NCBI GenBank assembly: GCA_026388095.1
Contig: JAPLKL010000052.1
Location: 1-60,146 of the forward strand
Direction of reading: 5' to 3'
DNA: 60,146 nucleotides
Source of the DNA: Elusimicrobiota bacterium
GTDB lineage: Bacteria; Elusimicrobiota; Elusimicrobia; UBA1565; UBA9628
Translations under genes and position numbers: made by a program
Notes under the pieces: generated by a model
The model's database searches: none
What the model saw: only the letters and a program-made list of their open reading frames with translations
Told to the model about the DNA's origin: nothing
Part shown: piece by piece, positions 8,030 through 15,512 of the stretch
Position numbering within the stretch: the stretch's first letter is position 1
How the letters are laid out: every line of letters begins with the position of its first letter

Positions 8030-9125
8030 CGCGGTCCTCCTTCTCCCAGCTCGCCATCTGGCGCGAGACCATGTCGCCCAGATAATCCACCAGGCTCATC
8101 ATGCGCGAGTACTCCATGCGCTTGGAGCCCAGGATGCCCAGCACGCCGACCACACGGTCATGGTATTTGTAGGTGGTGGTCACCAGGCTGAGATCCCGGA
8201 GCTCGGGCAGGCCGCTCTCCGCGCCGATGCTGACGTGGGGCCTGGGGCGCTCCGCCACCCCCTTCTGAAGACCCGGCTTGAGTCCGAGCTCATGCTCCAA
8301 AAGGCCGGTCAGCCGGCGCTTCTCGTTGAAGACCCGCATGAGCGACTGCACCATGGAGATGTCCCCGATGTCCTCCGCGTAGGAGAGGATGTTGTCCGCC
8401 CCCTCCACGTAGAGCGCCTCGGGCGTGATGATGTGGCCCACCTCGCGCAGGAGCTCGTCGGCCAGGACCGTGAGCTCCTGGAACTCGTGTCCCATCTTCT
8501 GCAGATGGGACAAGACCAAAGACTGGGCGTCCTTGATGCTGCAGCCCCGGATGGTGTCGTTGAGGAAGCGGTTGAGGACGTTGATCTGCCGCGCCGTGGG
8601 CGCGAAGTCGAGCCGGATGGGCCAGTGCCGCACCAGGCCGGCCTCGGTCACCAGGATGGCCAAGACGTTCTTGCCGGTCAGCGGGATGAGCTCCAGGCGG
8701 CGCAGGCGCTGGTCGCGCATCTGCGGCGAGAGCACCAAGCCGGCCCCGCGCGAGACTTTGGAGAGGAGCTTGGAGGTCTCGGAGAGCAAGGTGTCGAGCT
8801 CTTCGACGCGGTCGCGGTACTGGCGCTCGATGCTCTCCTTCTCGCCCGAGGCCAGCCTCTGCACGTCGATGATGTAGTCCACGAAGAAGCGGTAGCCCTT
8901 GTCGGTGGGCTGGCGGCCGGAGGAGGTGTGGGGCTGGTGCAGGAAGCCTTCGTCCTCGAGCTCCTGAAGGATGTTGCGGATGGTGGCCGGGGAGAGGCCC
9001 ATGCCGGCCTCTTCGGCTATAAGGGAAGACGAGACCGGACGGGAGTTCTTGATGTAGTAGTGGATGACCCACTGCAGCAGGTCCTTCTTGCGCTGCTCCA
9101 CGACTTCGGGCTTGAGTTGGCGCAT
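8022..9125 (-). CDS. hrcA: Heat-inducible transcription repressor HrcA
   Basis: Repressor of class I heat-shock genes; it binds the CIRCE operator and its folding depends on GroEL. The protein has 367 residues: an N-terminal winged helix with SSSLIAEEAGMGLSPATIRN followed by ILQELEDEGFLHQPHTSSGR, then the GAF-like dimerisation region. It is first in hrcA-grpE-dnaK-dnaJ. A consensus promoter and a CIRCE element lie just upstream, so it represses its own operon. The start at 9125 (MRQLKPEV) fits the domain boundaries. Confidence 0.96.
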   Translation of the reverse strand: MRQLKPEVVEQRKKDLLQWVIHYYIKNSRPVSSSLIAEEAGMGLSPATIRNILQELEDEGFLHQPHTSSGRQPTDKGYRFFVDYIIDVQRLASGEKESIERQYRDRVEELDTLLSETSKLLSKVSRGAGLVLSPQMRDQRLRRLELIPLTGKNVLAILVTEAGLVRHWPIRLDFAPTARQINVLNRFLNDTIRGCSIKDAQSLVLSHLQKMGHEFQELTVLADELLREVGHIITPEALYVEGADNILSYAEDIGDISMVQSLMRVFNEKRRLTGLLEHELGLKPGLQKGVAERPRPHVSIGAESGLPELRDLSLVTTTYKYHDRVVGVLGILGSKRMEYSRMMSLVDYLGDMVSRQMASWEKEDRGE

Positions 9126-9146
9126 GGCTGGGTTCCGATTTCTAAA

Positions 9147-9173
9147 TTAGCAATCAGATTGTCTGACTGCTAA
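9147..9173 (-). promoter_or_regulatory. CIRCE operator
   Basis: TTAGCAATC, nine bases, GACTGCTAA. The consensus is TTAGCACTC-N9-GAGTGCTAA, so each arm has one change and the two changes are not complementary to the standard pair. It sits just past the -10 box, covering the transcription start, where bound HrcA would block RNA polymerase. Confidence 0.92.
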
Positions 9174-9174
9174 C

Positions 9175-9203
9175 ATTATAGGCCAAAAGGCCAGAACTGT
9201 CAA
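9175..9203 (-). promoter_or_regulatory. Consensus sigma70 promoter of the hrcA operon
   Basis: Minus strand: TTGACA (9198-9203), exactly 17 bases, TATAAT (9175-9180). Both hexamers match the housekeeping consensus fully. The spacer holds the dyad GGCC-TTTT-GGCC, a member of the recurring motif described at 11407 and 41876. Confidence 0.92.
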
Positions 9204-9237
9204 GTTCAGGAGGGGACTGCCAACTTAGACCAGCGGC

Positions 9238-9840
9238 CTAGAGCTTGGCCCCGGGGATGACTTCGTCGATGATCCCGTAGGCCTTGGCCTCTTCGGCCGA
9301 CATGTAGAAGTTGCGCTCCATGTCCTTGGTGACCCGCTCCACGGTCTGGCCGGTGTGCTTGGCCACGATCTGTTCGAGCACCTTGCGGGTGTAGGCCATC
9401 TCCTTGGCCTCCACGATGATGTCCGTGGCCTGCCCGGAGATGCCCCCCACCAGAGGCTGGTGGATCATGATGCGCGACTGAGGCAGGGCGAAGCGCTTGC
9501 CCTTGCTGCCCGCGGCCAGGATGACCGCGCCGAAGGACATGGCCATGCCCATGCAGATGGTCGTGATGGGCGACTTGATGTACTGCATGGTGTCATAGAC
9601 GGCCAGGCCCGCCGTCACCATGCCGCCGGGGGAGTTGATGTAGAGGTTGATGTCCTTGGAGTTGTCGTCGGATTCGAGGTAGAGGAGCTGGGCGATGAGC
9701 ACGTTGGCCGAATCCGTGGTGAACTCGCCCTCGTAGCCGCCCACGAAGATGATGCGGTCCTTGAGCAGGCGCGAGTATATGTCGTAGCCGATGACCGAGC
9801 CCTGGTTGGCCCTTTCGATGACTTGGGGGATGAGGTTCAT
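9238..9840 (-). CDS. clpP: ATP-dependent Clp protease proteolytic subunit
   Basis: Serine peptidase of 200 residues that forms the tetradecameric ClpP chamber with ClpX or ClpA. The catalytic residues are S102 in [15 protein letters not shown]127 in [11 protein letters not shown] and, by alignment from memory, D173 in [15 protein letters not shown]. The protein starts [20 protein letters not shown], typical for the mature family start. It stands alone, without the usual tig or clpX neighbours, just downstream of tRNA-Phe on the opposite strand. A -10 box six bases before the ATG predicts a leaderless mRNA. Confidence 0.96.
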   Translation of the reverse strand: MNLIPQVIERANQGSVIGYDIYSRLLKDRIIFVGGYEGEFTTDSANVLIAQLLYLESDDNSKDINLYINSPGGMVTAGLAVYDTMQYIKSPITTICMGMAMSFGAVILAAGSKGKRFALPQSRIMIHQPLVGGISGQATDIIVEAKEMAYTRKVLEQIVAKHTGQTVERVTKDMERNFYMSAEEAKAYGIIDEVIPGAKL

Positions 9841-9846
9841 GTCGAG

Positions 9847-9875
9847 ATTTAACCTTTTTTCTCTCCCCTACTCAA
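9847..9875 (-). promoter_or_regulatory. Predicted leaderless promoter of clpP
   Basis: Minus strand: TTGAGT (9870-9875), 17-base spacer, TTAAAT (9847-9852), then CTCGAC and the ATG at 9840. Transcription would start at or beside the A of the ATG. Confidence 0.55.
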
Positions 9876-9906
9876 GCGGGTGGAAATTTGGTATTTTCTC
9901 CAGGCT

Positions 9907-9982
9907 GGCCAGGTAGCTCAGTTGGTAGAGCACTGCTCTGAAAAAGCAGGTGTCGACAGTTCGATCCTGTCCCTGGCCACCA
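9907..9982 (+). tRNA. tRNA-Phe (GAA)
   Basis: A 76-base cloverleaf. The acceptor stem GGCCAGG pairs with CCTGGCC, with discriminator A and an encoded CCA at 9980-9982. The anticodon stem CTGCT/AGCAG holds the loop CTGAAAA, anticodon GAA. The D arm contains GCTCAGTTGGTAGAGC and the T arm TTCGATC. Confidence 0.97.
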
Positions 9983-9994
9983 CTTTACGGAGCA

Positions 9995-10029
9995 GAGCCC
10001 CCGGCCGCAGGGCCGGGGGCTCTTTCTCT
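9995..10029 (+). terminator. Intrinsic terminator after tRNA-Phe
   Basis: A perfect 12-bp GC-rich stem (9995-10006 with 10011-10022) around GCAG, followed by TTTCTCTT. It lies 12 bases after the tRNA 3' end and also separates it from the convergent subtilase gene. Confidence 0.85.
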
Positions 10030-10046
10030 TAGGATCCGGTCGGGGC

Positions 10047-11354
10047 TCAGCGCGTGAGCAGGCCCGCGTCGATCATCCCGTTGCCCTGCTCCTCGGGGGT
10101 GAGGCCGGGGAGCTTCTTGGCGGCCTTCTTGAGCTGCTCGAAGACGCCGTCCGGGCCGTCGAGGCCCACCCAGCCCTGCGCCACCGCCAGAGCCGCCAGG
10201 CCGGTCACGTGGGGAGCGGCCATGGAGGTCCCGTTGAAGTTGGCGAAGCCGCCGTCCATGGCCGAGGAGACGATGCTGACGCCCGGGGCGATGAACTTGA
10301 CTTCCGGCCCGCGGCTGGAGAACGAGGCGATCTTGTCGCTGGAGTCGCTGGCCGCCACCGCGATGGTCTCCGGATAGGCCGCGGGATAGCCCACCGCGCC
10401 GCCGGAATTGCCTGCCGCGGCCACCACGACCACGCCCATGGCCTTGGCGTAGCGCAGGGCCCGCTGCAAAGTCGGGCTGGGTTTGTCCGAGCCCAGGCTC
10501 ATGTTGGCCACCTGGATGTGGTTGTTGGCGCACCAGATGATGCCGTCGACGATGCCGGAGATCGAGCCGCTGCCGTCCGCATCGAGCACGCGCACCGCGT
10601 AGAGCCGGGCCTTGGGGGCCACGCCGACCACGCCCTTGCCGTCCTTGGTGGCGGCGATGGTGCCGGCCACATGGGTGCCGTGGCCGTTCTGGTCCTGGTA
10701 GTTGGCCTTGAGCTCGGTCTTGGTGAAGGCGTCATAGCCGCCGTCCACCTTGCCCTTGAGGTCCGAGTGCTCGGTGTAGATGCCGGTGTCGACCACGGCC
10801 ACGCGCACCTTCGCGCCCTGGGTGTAGTCCCAGGCAGCCGGGGCCCGCACTCGCTCCACGCCCCAAGGGATCTCGGGCCGCAGCGCGGCCATGGTCATGC
10901 CGGCCCGGCTGCTGGTCAGATTGAGCTTGGGCAAAGCGCCCATGGTCGCTTCCATGCTCGGGAAGGCCAGACCCTGGAAGGAGGGCATGGCTTCGATCCA
11001 CTTGGTGGTGAAGTCCGCTTCCACATCGAGGACGTCGCCGGCCGCCACGCCGGGGATGAGGTTCATGACGTCGCGCTTGGCCGCGGCGGAGGAGCCCTTG
11101 CCCAGCTTCGCGGCCACGGCGGCCGGGACCTCGGCCACCAAGGCCACGAACTCGTCGGCGGAGTTGCCGTTGGAGGTGATCTTGTAGGAGGCCATGCTGC
11201 CCAGCGCCTGCAGCACCTTCTGATGCGCGTCGGCCGTGGACTTGGCCTTCATGGTGATGATCACCCTCTGATTGCCCTCGGCCCGCGCCGAGGCCGGGCT
11301 GCCGAGCGTGATCAGGGTAAAGAGCGCGACGATCGCGATGCTCATGATCCTCAT
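10047..11354 (-). CDS. Secreted subtilisin-like serine peptidase (S8)
   Basis: Exported subtilase of 435 residues. The ATG at 11354, behind GGGGGA, gives a clean signal peptide (MRIMSIAIVALFTLITLGSP, then ASARA). A propeptide-like region of about 150 residues precedes the catalytic domain. The triad is D189 (VAVVDTGIYTEHSDL), H225 (NGHGTHVAGTIA) and S377 (NGTSMAAPHVTGLAAL), with oxyanion N316 (AAAGNSGG). An upstream methionine at 11396 would add 14 polar residues before the signal peptide and is less likely. The promoter region carries five phased dyad repeats, so this gene is probably tightly regulated. Confidence 0.93.
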   Translation of the reverse strand: MRIMSIAIVALFTLITLGSPASARAEGNQRVIITMKAKSTADAHQKVLQALGSMASYKITSNGNSADEFVALVAEVPAAVAAKLGKGSSAAAKRDVMNLIPGVAAGDVLDVEADFTTKWIEAMPSFQGLAFPSMEATMGALPKLNLTSSRAGMTMAALRPEIPWGVERVRAPAAWDYTQGAKVRVAVVDTGIYTEHSDLKGKVDGGYDAFTKTELKANYQDQNGHGTHVAGTIAATKDGKGVVGVAPKARLYAVRVLDADGSGSISGIVDGIIWCANNHIQVANMSLGSDKPSPTLQRALRYAKAMGVVVVAAAGNSGGAVGYPAAYPETIAVAASDSSDKIASFSSRGPEVKFIAPGVSIVSSAMDGGFANFNGTSMAAPHVTGLAALAVAQGWVGLDGPDGVFEQLKKAAKKLPGLTPEEQGNGMIDAGLLTR

Positions 11355-11406
11355 GGTGCTGTCCCCCTTCCCGGAGAGCGTCTCAAGCTTGTGCATGCCA
11401 TAGTTA

Positions 11407-11517
11407 TAGGCTAAAGGCCCATATTGGACATGGGCCCACAGGCCCAGAGCGAGATAGGACCAAAGGCCTATATGCTAGGTCCTAAGGCCTGGGGCGGTAC
11501 TGGGCCTTTAAGGACGA
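11407..11517. repeat. Five imperfect dyad repeats, 21-25 bp apart, upstream of the subtilase
   Basis: Copies start at 11407 (TAGGCTAAAGGCCCA), 11431 (TGGGCCCACAGGCCCA), 11455 (TAGGACCAAAGGCCTA), 11476 (TAGGTCCTAAGGCCT) and 11501 (TGGGCCTTTAAGGA). The spacing of starts is 24, 24, 21 and 25 bases, about two helical turns, so most copies face the same side of the DNA. The layout looks like an operator array for a cooperatively binding regulator. The same motif occurs at 41876 and, as single copies, elsewhere. Confidence 0.7.
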
Positions 11518-11706
11518 TCTTCTCCGTCGAGGGATGATTAAAGCACGGCAAAGAATCGAACGCGAGGAGAGCGGCGACGATCACGCCCGCGCCATCTTCG
11601 CAGGGCTTGAGCCCGATGGACTTGGCGGAGTTTCGGAGCGCCGGGACCGCCTCCTTTATAAAGGTCCAAGGGACGCTCTCCCCGCCAGGAGCGGCGCGAA
11701 GGGGTA

Positions 11707-11735
11707 TTGACGAAACGGACTGCGAGGTCTATACT
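11707..11735 (+). promoter_or_regulatory. Promoter for the small basic protein
   Basis: TTGACG (11707-11712), 17 bases, TATACT (11730-11735). Transcription would start about nine bases before the ATG at 11751; GCGAGG lies just upstream of the start. Confidence 0.75.
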
Positions 11736-11750
11736 TTTGGCGAGGACGAC

Positions 11751-11957
11751 ATGAAGAAGATCACTGCGAAGAGGAAGACGGTCAAGCGCACGAAGGCCGG
11801 AGGCGGCGGCAAGACCGGCGAGGACACGCCGCTCGAGTTCGACCGCGGCTGGCAGGAGTTGGAGGCCCAGTACGACCGGCAGAAGATGGACTTCTCCAGC
11901 CTCGCGGCGCAGTTGGGCGTGGACACGAAGGACAAAACGGAACCGCTGGAGCCGTAA
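11751..11957 (+). CDS. Small basic protein of unknown function
   Basis: 68 residues, not recognised. The N-terminal third is very Lys/Arg-rich (MKKITAKRKTVKRTKAGGGG) and the rest is acidic and helical (RGWQELEAQYDRQKMDFSSL). An open frame extends upstream to 11607, but the promoter at 11707-11735 and the GAGG site place the start at 11751. The basic tail suggests nucleic-acid contact, which is only inference. It converges on the nuclease gene with a 3-base gap. Confidence 0.6.
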   Translation: MKKITAKRKTVKRTKAGGGGKTGEDTPLEFDRGWQELEAQYDRQKMDFSSLAAQLGVDTKDKTEPLEP

Positions 11958-11960
11958 GAC

Positions 11961-13232
11961 TCAGTCAGGCTCCTCCTCCTTCTTGTGATGGAAGCGCACC
12001 ACCGCCTTCGTGATGCGCTTGATGTGGGCGCAGTCGGAGATGATGTCCTCGATGAGCTTGGCGCCCGCGGCGTCCCACTCCCCGCGCTCATAGCCCTGCA
12101 AAAGCCTGTGCAGGTCGATGTGCGCGGCCTGCTTCCATAGCGGCGTCTCCTTAAGACGGGCCTCTATGGCCGCGTAGAGCTCGGGCGCATGGGTCCGAGT
12201 CGGGACGTGGTAGTCGTCCTTCTGGGTGACGAAGACGTCCCCCTCCGGGCAGGACAGCCTCTCGGCGTCGTGCGCGGCGGCGAACTTGACGATGTCTTCC
12301 TCGAGTTGCCGCGACTGGACCTCGAGGTCATGCAGCTTCTCGCGCAGATCCCGCCGCTTGCCGTCCTGGACCGCGTACTCCCTGGCTAGGGCGGTCCCGT
12401 CGCTCGGGGCCGCCTTCCAGATGGGGCAGATGTCCCGGTACTCGCACCAGTCGCACAGCGCGCTGCGCCTGGGCAGGAAGCGATGGTCGTGCTTGATCCG
12501 TCCGATGAGCTTGGCGATCTCCCCCCGGAGCCCCTCGCGCTGCTCCGCGGTGCGCGCCGATCGCATGGTCTGGCCGAAGCGCACGAAGTGCCACACCAGA
12601 GCGACCTCGCGCGCATCGGGCCAGTTCTCCCGCACCGCGATGTCGTAGATGGCGAGCTGCCAGTCCTCGTCGAGATCGGCCTGCCCGGGGAGGTTGGCGG
12701 TGGTCTTGTAGTCGTGGACCTCGTAGACGCCCGGCGCGACTTTGGCCAGGCGGTCCACCAGACCTTCGATCCGAAAATCCTCCCCATCCGCGCGCAAGGA
12801 GAACCCCAGCCTCTTCTCCACGGCCAAGGTGGCGTCCTGCTGGAACGGAGAATAGGCCTTGAAGTAATTGCGTATGCAGTCGCGGCCCGCGGCCTGATGA
12901 TGCTCCGGGCCGTACTCCTTGCGCCGGTTGAGTACCGCGTCCGACCAGCCGGCGGCCCAGGCCTGGTCGAAGGCGGCCAGCGTCTCATCCAAGGAAGACA
13001 CGCGGCCATGGATGATGCCGGCGTAGAGCCCCTCCAGGGCCTTGTGCACGCAGGAGCCCAGGAGGGTCTCGGCCGTCTCGACCCGGCGCCGCAAGCCGTC
13101 CACGTAGCGGAAGCGGTAGCGGCGCGGGCACTCCTTGTAGGTGTCGAGCTTGGAGGGCGAGAACTTGCGCGAGATGTCGGACTCGATGTGCGCGACGGGC
13201 TCGGCAGCCCCCTTGGCAGCCGGTCCCATCCC
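11961..13232 (-). CDS. RecB/Cas4-like PD-(D/E)XK nuclease with predicted Fe-S cluster
   Basis: About 423 residues, PDDEXK_1 family. An early cysteine (C34 in LDTYKECPRRYRF), the motif-I histidine H62 in GSCVHKALEGLY, and VYEVHDYKTT with the D and K of the PD-(D/E)XK core are visible. The C-terminal cysteines in LCDWCEYRDICPIW join C34 to make the four-Cys Fe-S staple of Cas4 and AddB nucleases. A long charged tail follows (helical, KRRDLREKLHDLEVQSRQLE). No helicase or cas gene is adjacent, so a repair role is more likely than CRISPR adaptation. The frame is open further upstream into rlmI; the ATG at 13232 avoids that overlap. Confidence 0.8.
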   Translation of the reverse strand, partial: GMGPAAKGAAEPVAHIESDISRKFSPSKLDTYKECPRRYRFRYVDGLRRRVETAETLLGSCVHKALEGLYAGIIHGRVSSLDETLAAFDQAWAAGWSDAVLNRRKEYGPEHHQAAGRDCIRNYFKAYSPFQQDATLAVEKRLGFSLRADGEDFRIEGLVDRLAKVAPGVYEVHDYKTTANLPGQADLDEDWQLAIYDIAVRENWPDAREVALVWHFVRFGQTMRSARTAEQREGLRGEIAKLIGRIKHDHRFLPRRSALCDWCEYRDICPIWKAAPSDGTALAREYAVQDGKRRDLREKLHDLEVQSRQLEEDIVKFAAAHDAERLSCPEGDVFVTQKDDYHVPTRTHAPELYAAIEARLKETPLWKQAAHIDLHRLLQGYERGEWDAAGAKLIEDIISDCAHIKRITKAVVRFHHKKEEEPD

Positions 13233-13290
13233 AGGCAGCGAGGGGGTGCCGTCATCGCCCTGAGGCTCGCCGGCGGGCTTGCGCTTCAAC

Positions 13291-14487
13291 CTAGAGGACC
13301 TCGAGCAGAGCGAAGTGCAGGTACTCGGTCTCGGGCATGGCCAGAAGCACCGGATGGTCCGCGGCCTGGCCCCGCAGGGCCGCGAGCCTCGCCGGCTTGC
13401 GCGCCTTGGCCTGGGCATGGCGGAGCATCCCCACGAAGGACTCGCGGTCCACGTGATGCGAGCAGGTCGAGGTGGCCAGCAGGCCCCCGGGAGCCAGGGC
13501 CTTGAGCGCGAGGCTGTTGAGCTTGGCGTAGGTGCGCAGGGCCTTGGCGAGGTGCTTCTTGGAGGGCACCAGGCTGGGCGGGTCAAGCAGGATCAGGTCC
13601 GGCCGGAAAGGCTGGCGGCCCGCCACGAAGCTCTCCAGGACCACCTCGGCGTCGGCTTCGTCGCAGGTGAGGAGCTCCGAGACCCCGTTGACCTCGGCGT
13701 TCTCTTTGGCGAGCGCCACGGCCGGGCCGGAGCTGTCCACGGCCAGGACGGCCTTGGCCCCGGACTTGGCCGCGTTGATCGCGAAGGCGCCGGTGTAGCA
13801 GTAGAGGTCCAGGACCGTGCGGCCGGAGAAGTGGGGCCGCAGGAAGGCCCGGTTCTCGCGCTGGTCGAAATAGTGGCCGGTCTTCTGGCCGGCTCCGATG
13901 GGGACCCAGAAGCGCAGTCCGCCCTCGTTGATGGCCACGCGCTCGGGCACGGTCCCGGAGAGCAGGCGGCACTCGCCGGGCAGGCCCTCGAGCTGGCGCT
14001 GGCGGTGGTCGTTCTTAAGGAAGATGCCGCGGGGGTCGAGGAGCTCCTTCAAGGCCGCTTCGATGAGGGGCAGCCTCGCCTCCATGCCCGCTGAGAAGAC
14101 CTGCAGGACGATGATGTCTCCGTAGCGGTCCGCGACCAGGCCGGGCAGCCCGTCGGACTCGCCGAAGGCCAGGCGGAAGGAGGTCTCGCCCGGGAGGGTC
14201 TTCTGGCGGTAGGCCAAGGCCGCGGCGAAGCGCTTGTGGAAGAAGGCGGCGTCTATGGCCTCGACTTTTGCGCTGAGCATGCGCGCGGCGATGAGGCTGT
14301 TGGGGTTGTAGAAGGCGACGCCGAGGCATTCCCCCCCGGCGGTGAAGACCTGGGCGAGGCTACCGGGCTCGGCCTTGCCTTCGACCTGTGCGATCTCGTT
14401 GGAGAAGACCCAGAGGTGTCCGCCCCGGAGGCGGTCCTCCTGGCCCGGCTTGAGCTTCACGGCGACGAGGGTCTCAGTTTCGGGCAT
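13291..14487 (-). CDS. rlmI: Class I SAM-dependent rRNA methyltransferase (RlmI family)
   Basis: A 398-residue enzyme like RlmI, the 23S rRNA m5C1962 methyltransferase. The N-terminal PUA-type part includes RLRGGHLWVFSNEI. The Rossmann domain begins at VLDLYCYTGAFAINAAKSGA, and the catalytic segments are LILLDPPSLVPSKK and LLATSTCSHHVDRESF. The ATG at 14487 (MPETETLVAVKLKPGQ) is chosen because longer frames run into the upstream gene. It overlaps the SAM hydrolase stop by 14 bases, so the two are coupled. The exact modified base is inferred from family membership. Confidence 0.87.
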   Translation of the reverse strand: MPETETLVAVKLKPGQEDRLRGGHLWVFSNEIAQVEGKAEPGSLAQVFTAGGECLGVAFYNPNSLIAARMLSAKVEAIDAAFFHKRFAAALAYRQKTLPGETSFRLAFGESDGLPGLVADRYGDIIVLQVFSAGMEARLPLIEAALKELLDPRGIFLKNDHRQRQLEGLPGECRLLSGTVPERVAINEGGLRFWVPIGAGQKTGHYFDQRENRAFLRPHFSGRTVLDLYCYTGAFAINAAKSGAKAVLAVDSSGPAVALAKENAEVNGVSELLTCDEADAEVVLESFVAGRQPFRPDLILLDPPSLVPSKKHLAKALRTYAKLNSLALKALAPGGLLATSTCSHHVDRESFVGMLRHAQAKARKPARLAALRGQAADHPVLLAMPETEYLHFALLEVL

Positions 14488-15295
14488 GGACTTGGTCTCC
14501 TGGCCGGGCCTTGCGGGCGCGGCTGAAATCTCCGTTGCGGATGGAAAGCTCCAGGTAGCCGGAGGAGCCGATGAGGGCGAGGGCTTCCTTCGGCTTGGCC
14601 TCGGCGTAGTGGCTGCGCAGGGGCAGGCGCCGGCCTTTGAAAGAAAGGGTTTCAGATGAGGCCACATCCTTCGCTGATAGGTTCGTGACGGCGTTGCCGA
14701 AGCGGTCGATGATGAGGATTTCGCCGTTGACGCCCTGCTTGTCCCGCCGGGGCCGAGGGAAAGGCAAGCGCTGGATGTTCGCGACCTTCGGCCCGAGCCG
14801 GCTCGTCTTCAAGCCTGCGGCCAGCCTCCCAGCCACAGGGGCGAAGATGTCGCGGCCATGAAAGGTTGCGCTGACTGTGGGCAGCCAGAGCTTCTTGTTC
14901 TCAACGGAGCGGATCTCGACAAGGGGGTCCTTAACCCAGCTTAGGAGGCCGTTGTCCGGAGCCAAGAACTGGTGCCTGGCCGTGCGCGCGCACAGGATGC
15001 GGCGCTGTGAGCCCACACCCGGGTCCACCACGCAGACAAAGAGGCTGCCCTTAGGGAAATACGGCACGCTCACGCGCAGCCAGAAGGCTGCCGTCTTGAC
15101 GTCCTGCGGTGGTATCTCATGGCAGAGGTCGACGATGACGGCCTTGGGGCAGAAGGACAGGATGACGCCCTTCATGACCCCCACATAGGGGTCGTGATGG
15201 CCGAAGTCACTCAGCAGTACGATGGGACCCCCGGATTGTAGTAGAGATAAGCGGGCTTCCGGACAACATATGAGGGAATTATCGTAAGCAACCAT
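14474..15295 (-). CDS. SAM hydroxide adenosyltransferase (SAM hydrolase, DUF62)
   Basis: About 273 residues. The family hydrolyses S-adenosylmethionine to adenosine and methionine and is related to fluorinase. Typical segments are IVLLSDFGHHDPYVGVMKGV, AVIVDLCHEIPPQDVKTAAF, LFVCVVDPGVGSQRR and FLAPDNGLLSWV, with the C-terminal domain starting near GEILIIDRFGNAVTNL. The start is either the ATG at 15295 or an upstream GTG at 15304; I favour the ATG. It overlaps rlmI, an SAM user, by 14 bases; a joint role in SAM balance is only a suggestion. Confidence 0.88.
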   Translation of the reverse strand: MVAYDNSLICCPEARLSLLQSGGPIVLLSDFGHHDPYVGVMKGVILSFCPKAVIVDLCHEIPPQDVKTAAFWLRVSVPYFPKGSLFVCVVDPGVGSQRRILCARTARHQFLAPDNGLLSWVKDPLVEIRSVENKKLWLPTVSATFHGRDIFAPVAGRLAAGLKTSRLGPKVANIQRLPFPRPRRDKQGVNGEILIIDRFGNAVTNLSAKDVASSETLSFKGRRLPLRSHYAEAKPKEALALIGSSGYLELSIRNGDFSRARKARPGDQVHARN

Positions 15296-15512
15296 CCCTG
15301 CCACCCCCCATGGGGGGCTGGCGCACCAAACGCTATAATAGCAAACCGCCGCCGGAGTGGGCGTCAGGACCGGGCAGGAAACATCAGGCGGGTCGCGTCG
15401 AGGCAGGGCCGTGGCTACGCTGAGTGGAACTCATCAGCCGGAGGTTCTGGACACAGCGACCGGAAAAGATAGAGAATGGAGCCGTTGTGATTCCCTGCTC
15501 AAGGAGCTGTTC

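Larger units (their letters stand above)
11397..11750. other. Intergenic region between subtilase and small basic protein
   Basis: 354 bases without a gene between two divergent genes. Its first third holds the repeat array (11407-11517) and a TATAAC on the minus strand at 11403-11408 that may be the subtilase -10 box. Its last part holds the promoter at 11707-11735. I see nothing recognisable at 11518-11706. Confidence 0.6.

Noticed and set aside
9995-10029. Terminator as a transposon end or attachment site next to the tRNA
   Set aside because: It is a normal stem plus T tract; no duplicated tRNA 3' end or integrase is present.
11961-13232. Cas4-like nuclease as a sign of a CRISPR system
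   Set aside because: No repeat-spacer array and no other cas gene in the window; the protein fits the wider RecB/AddB-like family.
15304-15317. Perfect palindrome CCCCCCATGGGGGG before the SAM hydrolase
   Set aside because: Short, low-complexity and without a loop for RNA folding; a role is possible but nothing supports it.
15357-15512. N-terminal extension of the OmpA-family protein
   Set aside because: The extra 52 residues have no signal features, and a good ribosome site and signal peptide begin at 15513.
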